NCBI GenBank assembly: GCA_021399445.1
Contig: JAJTUQ010000003.1
Coordinates: 4,216,001-4,280,000 of the forward strand
Source: Xylogone sp. PMI_703
Lineage: Eukaryota > Ascomycota > Leotiomycetes
Length of the DNA: 64,000 nucleotides
Direction: 5' to 3'
The notes beneath the pieces were generated by a model that was given only the letters and a program-made list of their open reading frames with translations, was not told the origin of the DNA and ran no database searches. Both the position numbers and the translations under genes were made by a program. Below, piece after piece: positions 1-11,300 of this stretch (position 1 is its first letter; every line of letters starts with the position of its first letter).

Positions 1-1
1 T

Positions 2-1375
2 GCTGAACCCCCAACCGAGAAAGAGACTGCTACTTTTAGAAAATTACTGCGTATCCCAACACCAATTTTTGATGTCTGGCGTGCATGGGATCGGCGCGGA
101 GGTCCAGAAAGTGCCAGCGTCAAGCGGTTTGTTGGCCCTGACGCGGACGAAGAAAGTAAAAAACTTCAAGAACGGTTTAATCAACAGAGCAAAACGCCTG
201 TCTGGAGACGAATGGCTGCCGGGACACTGCCTATTTATAAGAACGGTGTTCCTCACGGCGGGCTTCCCGGCAAGGAGGTCTGGGCGGGTCTTGATGTCCC
301 AGTCTTCCTTATTGCCGGAGAATGTGATAATGTAACGAAGCCTGTTGAACTTGAGAAAATTGCTGCTGTATTGAGTGAGTCTCATCCTAGAGCCAGCAAG
401 GGCTCATCAAAGAGCTCTCCCAAGAACTCACCCGAGAGCGCACCAATTGTTGACGTGGCTGCACCGATTGATTCTTCAATATCCAATAATGATTCTCCTT
501 CCAGCTCCAGCGACAGAAAGATAGAATCTTTGCAGGAAGATGATTTTCTAGAGCAATCATTGACAAACACAACGGATGTACATGAAGATCCGTCGACACC
601 ACACGAGGGCTTATCGCTCATTCCGCCACAGCCATCCAGGCCGAAAAAGATTCTGAAGATGACCATTCTTCCAGCTCCGGCATCACACGCTTTGCTATAT
701 ATGCCTTCAACAGTGCGGATATTAGCAGGTCTAATATCTGACTTCTTATCTAATCACGTCTCCGGTCGTTTATCGCTAGGATGGCAGCTTCAGTTTCTTT
801 CAACATCGGGAAAATGGGACGTCAAAAACTTAGTCAAATGGCAAGCAGTGAATCCGGTTTCCGAACCAATAGCAGATGTTTTTCGAGCAATGAAAACCTT
901 ACGAGAAGTTGACGAATTCCACTCCCCTCGAGTTTTCGTCCAGCAGTGGGGAAACCAAATTAAAGATATCATTGACATCAGCCACGACAATCCTGTTTAC
1001 GATCCTCAAGGCCTAGAAAAGGGCGGGATTCATTATCATAAATTTCCAACTGTCTCCAAAATTCCCCCTAACGCCGAAGAAGTTCATACTTTCATCTCAC
1101 TTGTGGACCGATTACGCGAGGAACAGAAGATTAGAGCAGAGAAGGAAGGCTGCAATGACAAATGGTACATTGGTGTGCACTGTCATTATGGATTTAATCG
1201 TACCGGATACTTTATTGCTTGTTATTTGATAGAGAGATGTGGGTTTACGGTCCAAGGCGCAATTGACGAGTTTGCTAAGAAGAGACCAAATGGTATTAAA
1301 CATGCTCATTTCCTGGATCAACTTTTTGTACGATATTGTGTTGGATTAAAGAGGTCGTCGGATTTGGCTCGGTAG
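2..1375 (+). CDS. Alpha/beta hydrolase - dual specificity phosphatase fusion, 3' part (5' end outside window)
   Basis: The reading frame is open from base 2 to the TAG at 1373-1375 (457 residues visible), so the N-terminus lies upstream of the window. The first ~110 residues look like the end of an alpha/beta hydrolase: a VPVFLIAGECD strand with the late acidic residue and the NVTKPVE helix start. A Ser/Pro-rich linker follows (about residues 125-215). The last ~200 residues form a cysteine phosphatase domain with the signature HCHYGFNRTG, catalytic Cys ~394 and Arg ~400 (C-x5-R). This signature and the YLIERCG helix resemble mRNA-capping RNA triphosphatases and atypical dual specificity phosphatases. 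The hydrolase may act with the phosphatase on a phosphorylated lipid, RNA or protein, but the substrate is unknown. The motifs are seen; the fusion is inferred from one uninterrupted frame. Confidence 0.8.
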   Translation, partial: AEPPTEKETATFRKLLRIPTPIFDVWRAWDRRGGPESASVKRFVGPDADEESKKLQERFNQQSKTPVWRRMAAGTLPIYKNGVPHGGLPGKEVWAGLDVPVFLIAGECDNVTKPVELEKIAAVLSESHPRASKGSSKSSPKNSPESAPIVDVAAPIDSSISNNDSPSSSSDRKIESLQEDDFLEQSLTNTTDVHEDPSTPHEGLSLIPPQPSRPKKILKMTILPAPASHALLYMPSTVRILAGLISDFLSNHVSGRLSLGWQLQFLSTSGKWDVKNLVKWQAVNPVSEPIADVFRAMKTLREVDEFHSPRVFVQQWGNQIKDIIDISHDNPVYDPQGLEKGGIHYHKFPTVSKIPPNAEEVHTFISLVDRLREEQKIRAEKEGCNDKWYIGVHCHYGFNRTGYFIACYLIERCGFTVQGAIDEFAKKRPNGIKHAHFLDQLFVRYCVGLKRSSDLAR

Positions 1376-3621
1376 GCGTTTGGCTGGTTTATTTTAAGTA
1401 CACATATGGTGGAGATAGGGATATGCCTGGCGTTCCTTCTTATTATATATATATACCACAGGGACGAGTCGACGACAAGAAAAGTAAAATAATAAACGGA
1501 ATAGAGTCAATTGCAATCTGCAGATCTACGACGGTCCATCGAAGGATTCTGCTCGCGCAGCAGCAGCTGATAATGGCAATGTAACTGTCAAAGCCATCAT
1601 GGACTTAAAATAAAGATCTCCATTCAAACTTACATTCTTTCCAGATGTAGTGTTACCTTTCATAATCAAACCACCACAAACAGATGTAAGCTGTCTAATA
1701 ACTTCACGGAAAAGCCGTGATTAACATTAATCACGGAGTCAATATGGAAAAGCCCGCACATCAGCCACACTTGATTTTCGTAAGCCAACAGTAACTCCGT
1801 CTACATTATTACTGGCGAGGATGTACTTCCTGTTTTTGGGTTGGTGAAGACTTGAGCCTCCTGGGACTGTCTTTACAGTATTTCCGATTGATATTCTCCT
1901 TTCTCTTCTTCTATGTGATCTTTCTTTCCAGAGCTGGCCCATTGAGCTCCTTTCGCACGTCCATATGTAGATATGACGTCTGAAAATACTACAGAATAAC
2001 TTGCCTTCTATGCGGGAAATACCACAGTAGAAGGCTGGGGAAATTTTATGATTATGATGCGCTTAATGCCCGTTGATGTACCGTGTACAGTAGGATTATG
2101 ACGTCGTCGAAACCGAAATTGTCTGATCTTTTTTATAACCGGACGTCCTGACACTGCAGATAAAATTGTGCAGGATGATAGGATCCAATAATGGGCGGGA
2201 AATTATGCTTGCTTCCTGAACTTTCCTCATTTGAGCTGCATTTGGGCGGTTATTTCTGTCCTCTATGTTTTTGTTGGGTTTGTAGCTACGGAAGTACAAC
2301 ATTTCGATTGTGCATCTGTATAAGAAATTTTTGTGTTAAATTTGCGGTGTCCGAGCCGTTATTTTGACTCCCCGGCTCTCCCTTTTCTAGCACTACAACT
2401 CTACCATTGGGTGATGCAACCATCATATGATGGGTTTGTTGATGTCACGGATGAGCGGCATAGCCGTTTGAGAGTGTTTTTGGGCCGTACAATTATTCCT
2501 GTACAAGCTTCGTTGCTTCATGGAATCAGCTCGGCATCTTCGGCGGGACCGCTTCGCAATAATCTGCCAGCGGTTGGATGGAGCAGAGACATAATACTGT
2601 AATATACTCTAGCCACATCGTCGAGCACAGCCCAGGCAACGCGCACCGATGAGTAAGGCTACTGCTGGGCCGAAAAGCTGTAGCTTGTGAATGGTCCCAC
2701 AAAGTCTCCTACCGTTGTACGTAGCTTGTGCTTATTAGTATTCTATTTCAATTGAGTCTCGTGAGCCTTTAACTTTTCCCCAGTAATTACTGTGTACGTA
2801 TGCCGTAGGTTCCAGTCTAATTTGCTTTCGTATAAGTGTGAGCCTTCTAGATTATTGTCGTATGGGTACCTCGTGGGTGCGGACTTTCTTGTTCTAGACG
2901 CATTCTGGGGAAGAATTCTAGAGTGACCCGAAGTACTGGGTAGGGCTGCCAGCTCAACCTCGCAAAATTGCTACTTGTCAGGAAAACTGTGCTGGGTAAG
3001 AAGGGACCTGCAGATGTTGACGAATCAAGATAAGCGCCTTGAAGGAATCCACGGGCCTCCAGAGAATTGTCAGCATTACTGCGGTAGAGAAAAGGGGGAT
3101 ATCCACATGGAAAGGGTTATGTGGTTTGAATAATTCCCAGTAAGGCGATGTTCGGCGTCTATATCCCCTGCGTCTGGGCGGACCGACTAGCGTGAGTGAT
3201 GCGTCGTCATTTTGCCATCAGTTTAAACTCTCCAGACCGACCGCCATAAAATTATCGATAGCACTCTTCCACTTCGGTACGGATTTACGATGATTCTTTC
3301 CATCACTTGGCTCCTCTGAATCACAGCGCTGGAGTAGAGTGGCTAATCCTATTCTTCCGGAATACATCTCACCCCTTCCAGCATAGTGCGGGGATAAACT
3401 ACGCAAGCAGGTAGGCAAGCGACGGGGCTCTCCTGCTACCTGCCACAACATTTCGATAGAGAGACGACGGGCGCGAACTCACCTACAACGATATCGCGCC
3501 ATCGCAACCACGCGGAATCGCCGTAACATACAGCGCTGGTCTGATCCCGATACTGCCGCTGCATTAATTACATCGACGCATATCTGAGTATAACAGGTGG
3601 CTTGAATCCAGAGTCGCCACG
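1376..3621. other. Intergenic region, 2.2 kb, between phosphatase fusion and epsin gene
   Basis: No convincing gene is seen. The longest frame (2333-2602, 89 codons) has no recognisable motif or low-complexity signature. The part before 3621 should contain the epsin promoter. A short TA run lies near 1444-1455, probably in the 3' UTR of the preceding gene. Confidence 0.6.
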
Positions 3622-5596
3622 ATGTCGAAAGTCATACGAAGCGTCAAGAACGTTACGAAGGGGTATTCGAGCGTCCAAGTGAAGGTTCGAAATGGTATGG
3701 GATCTCTAGCTGAAACGAGGAACTTGTGCTGATGACTGAAATAGCTACAAGTAACGATCCTTGGGGCCCTACAGGCACTGTACGTCTCCTTTATTTCCTC
3801 TATATAGATTCTGTGGCTGACAAAACATCGCAGGAAATGAGCGAGATTGCTCAGTTGACCTTCAATTCGTATGGATTCTGCTGAGGCGACTCGAACAAGA
3901 CTAACAGATGCAACAGATCAAATGAATTCTATGAGATCATGGACATGCTGGACAAGCGCCTGAATGACAAGGGTAAGAACTGGCGGCATGTGCTCAAGGC
4001 TCTTAAAGTTCTAGATTACTGTCTTCATGAGGGGTCCGAGCTTGTTGTTACCTGGGCATATAAAAATGTCTATATCATCAAGACCCTCAGGGAATTCCAG
4101 TATATTGATGAAGACGGTAGAGACGTTGGACAGAACGGTAAAGCGCCATATACGTTGAAGCTAATGATCATTACTAACAGTTCTCAGTCCGTGTTTCCGC
4201 TAAGGAGCTGACATCTCTGATTTTGGATGAGGAGAGGCTGCGGAATGAACGCAGCGACCGCAGAAACTGGAAGTCAAGAGTTACTGGCATTGAAGAATAT
4301 GCTCGGCACGACGAGCCATCTCATCGCAACAACAATAACAATAATAATAGACGACCGCATCGTCCTCAGAGAGACGATGAAGAAGATGCCGAATATAGGC
4401 TTGCCATCGAGGCTAGCAAGTACCAGGAAGAAGAAGATCGGAAGAAGCGTGAGAGCCGCCAGGAGCCTAACGACGATGACTTGGCGAAGGCTATTAAGTT
4501 AAGTAAGGAAGAGGAGGAACTGCGGAGAAGGGAATTGGAGGAAAGCAATGCTGCATCACTGTTCGACGATGATCCGATCCAGGTCGCTCAACCCACTGGT
4601 TTTAACCAAGGATACCAGCAACAAGGTGCAGTGGATTGGTCTGGCAATCCAATTGATCCAAATCTGCAAGCCCAGCCTACTGGATATATCAACAATGCTT
4701 ACACTGGGTTTGGTGCCCAACCAACTGGATACCAACAAAACGGATATCCTAATGGGTTCAATGGTCAGCCAACTGGTTATGACGCCTTTGGTCAACAGCA
4801 GCAGGCCCAACCATCTGCTTTTGATGCTTTCGGACACCAACAACAGCCTCAGCCTACTGGTTTTGATGCCTACGGCCAGCAACAGCAACAGCAAGGTTTT
4901 CAACCTCAACCAACCGGTTACAATCCATATCTCCAGCAATCCTCTCCTTTCCAAGGCCAGCAGCAACAGCAGCAGCAGCCAGAGCTTCTCGCTCCTCCGG
5001 GCTCGAACAATCCTTGGGCAACTCCTAATCAGACCGCTGTTCAGGCCTCGAAGCCATTGCAGACTGGATCTAACAACCCCTTCGCAACATCTTTCAGCCG
5101 ACCTTCAACTGCTACTCCGACTAAACCAACACTCGCTACTTTGCAAGAGCAGAAGACTCTTAGTGACTTTGGTAACAACTCATTCAATGCGTTGCAACAG
5201 CAGAAGCCTCAGTCAGAACACCACGCGAAGCTTAACGCGCTTCTTGCTAGCGGTGAAGGACTGGATACATTCGGCAACACTGGAGATCTCCGTATTCCAG
5301 CGCAGCATACTGCTCCAGGGACCTTCGTCAACAGTGCAGGTGCTGGTCTAAACCGTATCAACCAACAGAGGACCGGCAACAACCCTTTCGTACCAAATCA
5401 ATTTACGGGGATACCGCCGACAACCTATGGAGGAAATCCCAACGGCTTTGGCGGTAGCCCATTTGGAGGTCACCAAGTTCCGGCTGCGACTGGGCCTGCT
5501 GGTTTTGGCGGTGGTGGGTTTGGACAGCAGACTAATAACCCTTTTGGCGGTCAACCACAAACCCAGCAGCAAGGCCAAGATCTGATTCAATTTTAA
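3622..5596 (+). CDS. ent1: Epsin-type clathrin adaptor (ENTH domain, UIMs, NPF motifs)
   Basis: Five exons: 3622-3694, 3745-3779, 3834-3868, 3917-4137 and 4188-5596, giving 590 aa. Residues 1 to about 150 form an ENTH domain that begins MSKVIRSVKNVTKGYS; in the family this domain binds PI(4,5)P2 and bends endocytic membranes. Two ubiquitin-interacting motifs follow (AEYRLAIEASKYQEE and DDLAKAIKLSKEEEEL), each with the acidic-x-x-A-x-x-x-S core. The long C-terminal tail is Gln/Asn-rich, repeats PTGY/PTGF, and holds several NPF motifs expected to bind EH-domain proteins such as Pan1/Ede1. The protein ends in a DLIQF clathrin-box-like motif. Exons 2 and 3 are only 35 nt each and lie within the ENTH domain. 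The overall order matches yeast Ent1/Ent2. The start is the first ATG giving a full ENTH helix 0. Confidence 0.93.
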
Positions 5597-6506
5597 GCAG
5601 ACTCTTCTCAAAAATCTCCTTTGTCGCATAACAAACCGCGATCTGCATATCGTGATCTTTTTGACCGCTAAATAAAGCACTATTTACTTACTGTCACGGA
5701 ACTTTTCCAGAATTCCATGGTGTACCTGCTTCTTTTTCCTATGACGAGCGCTTGGAGGCATGACTTCATATTTTTACCCAGGCTCGGGGACTGGAGCCCT
5801 CTTGTTTCTTTGCTAGATTGAGATGTGAATCAAATTCACACTTGCACATTCTGTATACTGAGACTATAGACCTTATTTCAATGTGATCCAGTGTCATAGT
5901 GTCAGTGCAATCTTGTTTTACGTCTATTCACTGAAGGAACGGTGTGGATCAATGAAGTCCGAGTTGGCCTGTTTGTGAGGCTATCATTAGCCTCTCAACT
6001 CTGTTGTAGAACTTTGCACTCCGCTCACATTGACTACTTAAAAGACAGTATTTACATGGCTAGGTTACTTCTGGAGTACGGTGTAGACTCGATGAAGGAA
6101 GGCTGGGTAATACCATATCAGCGCTTGATTATTATTACTACGGTTAGTTGAAATCAAGGGGGAGCTTTAAATGTAATTATATCATTGTTGCGGAATAGTT
6201 TAAATCTCTTTTTCAATTGTTGACATAAGAATCGTTATTAATTTTATACAGTACCCGACGTCGCTGTGCGTTTTCTTAAATCATATCAAGATGCTAGAGT
6301 TAACCCAAGAGTAACAAACCAAACCTCGCTCGTCGAAGCCATACGCCGTAGAACCCCCAGTTTTCAACTACCATCAATAATGCTGCAGCATCATAAACGC
6401 ACATTTAGATATACCCGAGATCTCACTTTGGTGATCTCCAAACATCTTCACCAAAACTCTTTAGCAGTCATGACATAAACATACCGGTCATGAAAAAATG
6501 CTTTAT
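5597..6506. other. Intergenic region between convergent epsin and cdc31 genes
   Basis: About 0.9 kb that should hold the 3' UTRs of epsin (+) and cdc31 (-). The short open frames at 5942-6151 and 6266-6478 look random in composition and I see no gene. Confidence 0.55.
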
Positions 6507-7356
6507 TTACCCCATGCAAATCTGCAAGAATTCCTCCTTTCCCACACCGCCTTTCCCATCCAGATCGAATTCCTCAATCATGGCGACCAGTTCCTCCTCC
6601 TCTAGTCCTTCTCCTAGTTCCCTCGCAACCCTTCGCAAGTCCTCTAGACTGATCATTCCCTTGCCATCCGTGTCAAACAGTGCGAAAGCCCTTAGTATTT
6701 CATCCCTCGGGTCTCTTTGTGCTATTAACGTGGCTGCGATTGTCTGAAATGCCGGTAACGTTAACACAAGTCGCCCAGGGCTCACTTGCGAAGACTGAGC
6801 TTGCTGGCCCTGTCCGGAAGGAGGAATGCCGTGTGCTTGGAGGAGAGAGAGGAGTTCTGGTTTAGGGAGGTCAAAGCCGAGTGCTTTTAAAGCAACTTTG
6901 AATTCATGGTAATCTATTCGTTGGTCTTTGTCTAGGTCAAAGAGAGCAAACTGTTCATGGTCGCAAGATTAGCATTTAGATTATTCAGTTCACTTTTCGT
7001 TATCTGCTTATTATTTTTTTTTGCTCAAGCTTCTTAGCAAAACTAAGCATATCTTCTTTCGACCTTGCCCTGGCCCAGGAGATTCTACTCACAGCTTCGT
7101 TGACCTCCTCCCTCTGTTCGTCGGTAAGGTTATTGAGTGGATTCGACGACGTCGCGCCCGAAACAGCTGCTTGTTCTCTTTGCGCTCGCTCTTGCCTCTC
7201 CCGTTCTAATCTCGCAGCTTGCGACGTTGGGTGCGCCGACATCGAGAACCCTCCAGTGGGATGGCTTCGTTCAGGAAGCTTGCCCGCATGAATTGTGCTG
7301 CCGTACGGTCTGGAGGGGAAGGAGGACGAAGCCATTGGGTTGGCGCGGTTATTCAT
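6507..7356 (-). CDS. cdc31: Centrin / Cdc31, spindle pole body EF-hand protein
   Basis: Two exons on the minus strand: 7356-7093 and 6950-6507, with a 142-bp intron, giving 235 aa. The join restores an LTDEQREEVNEAFALFD helix, a hallmark of centrins. EF-hand loops are visible at about residues 93-104 (DLDKDQRIDYHE), 181-192 (DTDGKGMISLED) and 217-228 (DLDGKGGVGKEE), all with acidic ligands in place. The second EF-hand is degenerate and interrupted by a Gln/Ser-rich insert at about 125-150, which I recall from filamentous fungal Cdc31 proteins. The N-terminal ~75 residues are a variable basic/Gln-rich tail. Known roles are half-bridge duplication of the spindle pole body, TREX-2 mRNA export and proteasome/XPC-type complexes. 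The start is the ATG at 7356; upstream in-frame sequence lacks an ATG. Another ATG 7 codons downstream is possible. Confidence 0.92.
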
Positions 7357-8376
7357 TCGGAAGGAGGGGCACACGTTCTATGGAGGAAGGTTATATGGCG
7401 ACGAAGTTTATTATATCGATTTTTGGGCAGGCTTTGTTGAAGTATTGTATTATTGTTTCTTTCAATATTATCCTTGTAGCTTGGACGACGCGCGCGCGAA
7501 GTTCGGACAACGCGGTCTGGGTTCACTAAAGTACTTATGCCTTAGGCATCAATATGTTCCTGTAAGTTTGGCATCGATAGCTCTTATCCTGCACTCAGGT
7601 GGAGAGTGCTGCACGTGATTGGAGAAGGACTCCAATTACGAATTGACTAGCGAGCATTTTATTCGGTTTCTGACTAATCGTTTTGTTTCAAGGAGGAACC
7701 AATATATACTTGAGTAAGTCTCTACCGTAGAAGCAGTACGAGGAGGAAGGCATTATTGGGAGTCATACAAGGCATACAATGGCGAGAGGCGGTAAATGCG
7801 TGCCTAGCCGCTGTGCACTGATAGCCAATGATTTCCTCAGGCAGCAATGCTATTCACATTAACCCGTCACCTGCAGCTTACTCAGGCAGATTTTTTGGGT
7901 TTGAAAGTCATAGAACAAGTCAAGACTCAAATGAATCGATGCATTACCTCCGCTACTCGCATTTGAATTGCACATTCCGCACCTAGGCAACGACGGGGTT
8001 TTGCTCAGTGACCATTTAGGTATTCCGCCTTTAAGAATCGCTGTCGTAATTGGCCAGAGCTTGATCTCCGTAAGCGAACTTTGCCTCCCTGTTGTCCTAA
8101 CTTTTGACTTTCTCACTTCAAACCAGCGCGTCACCTCACCTTCGAACTGCTTCGCCGACCACCGCATTCCCTTATTAAATAGGTCGACTACGCATTTGGC
8201 TCTACCATTTCTACATACATACACAGCTTGTAATGCTTTCGCAATTCTTTCAATTCTGAGCGCGATCTTCCTTGACAGTCTGCGCGTCTTCGGCGTGTTG
8301 CTTGCTGACAAGAGCACTGACGTCCTACTTTTGCGATATCTGAGGTCCTCCGTCTCCTTGAAGGCGAATTCGTAAA
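7357..8376. promoter_or_regulatory. Divergent promoter region of cdc31 and nup145, with a CACGTG box
   Basis: About 1.0 kb between two divergent starts. A CACGTG E-box at 7612-7617 (context TCACGTG on the minus strand) lies about 256 bp upstream of the cdc31 ATG. It fits a bHLH or Cbf1-like site, but no binding is shown. A 265-codon minus-strand frame (7859-8656) overlaps the first nup145 exons and is not believed to be a gene. Confidence 0.4.
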
Positions 8377-11300
8377 ATGTCTGGCTTCGGTGGATTTGGA
8401 GGCTTCGGCCAGGGTAATACCCAGCAACAAAGCAGTCCTTTTGGTGGTTTCGGGAGTGGTACAAACACAGGTACGGGTAAGTCACGTCTTTTCTTACTCC
8501 TCGGGACTCCGTCCTCCATGCGGTTCTAGTCTTTGTCCAGAAGTGCCTCCACTCGAATCCATGACTTACTCGAGTCTTCCTGCATACAGGCTTCGGTTCG
8601 ACGAACACTGGTTTTGGTGCCTCGAACACAACTGGAGGTGGACTTTTCGGTAGCACTGGAACTTCGGGCTTTGGTTCTGGAGGTATGTGGATGCGCTTTG
8701 CGGTTACAGACTATTCTGCGGATTCTGGAGCGATCGTCTCATGATTCGAATGCTGCCTGCCATTTCCTACAGGTTTTGCCAGCCGGCATTACTAGTTGTC
8801 CTTCCGCGATCTTGTTCAGTTTTCTTTTATCAATACGGTGGTACAGCGTCCTGTTCAGATTCTGCGATCAGCTGGGACACTGTTGATGCGATCGAGGCCG
8901 TATTGAAACGACATGCCACACTTGATAACATTGCTAACGAATGGAAATATAGGCGGCGGCTTCGGCACTAACACTTCCACTGGCTTTGGTGCGCAGAAAA
9001 CAGGCGCATTTGGTGCGCCGGCTACCACCGGTGGTGGATTGTTCGGAAGCAACACAGCAACAGCTGGGACTGGTACCGGTTTCAGCGGATTTGGTACAAA
9101 TACGAATACTACTTCTTCGCCATTTGGCAGCACTAATACAGGAGGTGGTTTATTTGGAGCCAATAAGCCTGCTTTTGGCTCAACTGCAACAACTACAACA
9201 TCAAATCCTTTCGGTGGAGCTGCCACCACTGGTTTCGGTGGAGGTACGACCTCGACATTTGGTGCTCCAGCCAGCACAGCTCTAGGAGGTAATGTAGGAG
9301 AGGCTCCTGGCACTGGAAGCGTTCAATTCCAGGCTACCGTGGAAAAGGAACCTGGAGGAGCGACCAACCAACAGAACGCTTACCAGAACATCTGCTTCCA
9401 ACCAGCTTACCAGAAATGGTCCCCCGAAGAGCTTCGTCTTGTGGATTACGCACAAGGTCGCAGATACGGGAATTCTAGTGCTTTTGGAAATACAAGCTTT
9501 GGGGGATTCGGGAGCACAACCGCAACAACTCCTGCTACGACTGGGTTTGGTTCGGGTACTACCGGGACAGGTACAGGACTTTTTGGAAGTGCTGCAACTA
9601 GCTCTCCTTTCGGTGGGCAGCCTCAACAGACTACGAATACCTTCGGTTCGAATACTACGGGCTCCTTGTTTGGCCAAAAACCTTCAACTGGTCTGTTTGG
9701 AAGTACGACTACCACTCAATCACCATTTGGTGGAACCAACACAAGTACTGCCTTCGGCGGAACAAATACAAATACAGGCTCGGGCCTCTTTGGGAATAAT
9801 GCCGCTGCCAATAAGCCGCCCTTTAGTTTTTCTACCACCCAACCTGCTGCTACTAGTGGAGGTTTTGGAACTACAGGAACCACAACTGCCTTTGGAGGGG
9901 GCAGTAACTTGTTCGGCAACAACCAACAACCCAATACCGCGAGCCCCTTTGGGGGTGCTCAACAGCAGCAACAACAGCCTGCTTCAAACCCATTTGGAGG
10001 ATTCGGGGCTAACAATACTCAACAAACGCAACAGACAGGAACTTCTCTATTCGGTGGTGCTGCTCAACAGCAAAAACCTGCCGGTAGTCTTTTCGGTGCG
10101 GCTCCTGCCGCTGGTGGAGGACTTTTTGGTAGCGCATCACAACCTGCCGCGGGTGGAGGCATCTTTGGAGCCTCACAGCCTGCTGCAAACACCAACCCTT
10201 TCGGAGCCGCTTCCAACACACAAAATTCATCCCTTTTCGGTGGCAATAAATTGGCTACGCCTACTACAGGTAACCTTTTTGGTGGTGGTGCTCAAAATAC
10301 CAATACAGGTCTTTTTGGCAATCTGAACAACCAAAATCAGACGCAACAAAACACAGGTTCTCTTTTTGGAGGAGCTGCTAACCAAGCACAGAAACCAGCC
10401 CTATTTGGTGCGCAGAATCCTGGCACAGGCTTGTTTGGAAATACCGGGAATCAGCAACAAGGCACTAGTCTATTCGGAGGACAGCAACAGCAGCCCCAGA
10501 ACTCTCTCCTTGGTGGAAACTCATTGTTTGGAACCAGTGCACAGCCTCAGCAACAAGTGCCCCAGTCTCTCACCGCCAGTATTAATGACAATGCCGCCTA
10601 TGGTACCGCGTCCTTGTTCTCAAACTTGGCCGCGACTCAGGTCAATAACCCTGGTCCTATTGCTACTCCGCTTAGCAGTAGTGTGAAGCAGAAGAAAACT
10701 CCAGTACTCCCTATGTATAGATTAAATCCAGCATCTGCATCCCGTTCATCAACGCCTCAGAAACGAGGGTTTGGCTTCTCTTACTCTACATACGGTAGCC
10801 CTGGTAGTACTTCAAGCACATCCAGTACTCCAGGCAACCTGAGTGGCTCCTTGTTTGGCGGCAGCCTCAGCAAGAGTCTTGGGAAAAGTCTTTCACAAAG
10901 TAGCCTTCGTCGGAGTCTAAGCACTGAGGATAGCATACTTGCTCCAGGTGCCTTCTCGGCTACATCGGGCTCTCGGAATTATGGCAGCACTGGAAGCATG
11001 AAAAAGCTTGTCATCAATAGGGGCATCCGTAGTGATCTATTTACCCCCCCTACTCCACCACAACAGTCTCCACAAACTGGTATATTGAAAAAGCGTGTCA
11101 GTTTTGAATCTAGCTCAATGCAAGGAAATGTAAATGGCTCTCAAAATGGCACCTCTAGTTTGAAACAGGTCCAGAATCATGCGGAACCTAGTTCTGAAGA
11201 ACTTGGATATCTGAGACCACGAGCCAGCACCAATGGTTCAGACTCGAATGGTACTATATCTCCTCCTGATATGGAACAAGTCAAAGGCAATGAACTTGCT

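Noticed and set aside
4548..5351. 267-codon plus-strand frame inside epsin
   Set aside because: A shifted reading of the Gln-rich epsin tail. The epsin frame carries the recognisable UIM and NPF motifs.
7859..8656. 265-codon minus-strand frame upstream of and overlapping nup145
   Set aside because: It overlaps the first nup145 exons on the opposite strand, has an odd Arg/Lys-rich composition with no domain, and arises from FG-repeat codons read backwards.
9439..10326. 295-codon plus-strand frame inside nup145
   Set aside because: A shifted reading of the FG-repeat region. Composition follows the repeats and no domain is present.
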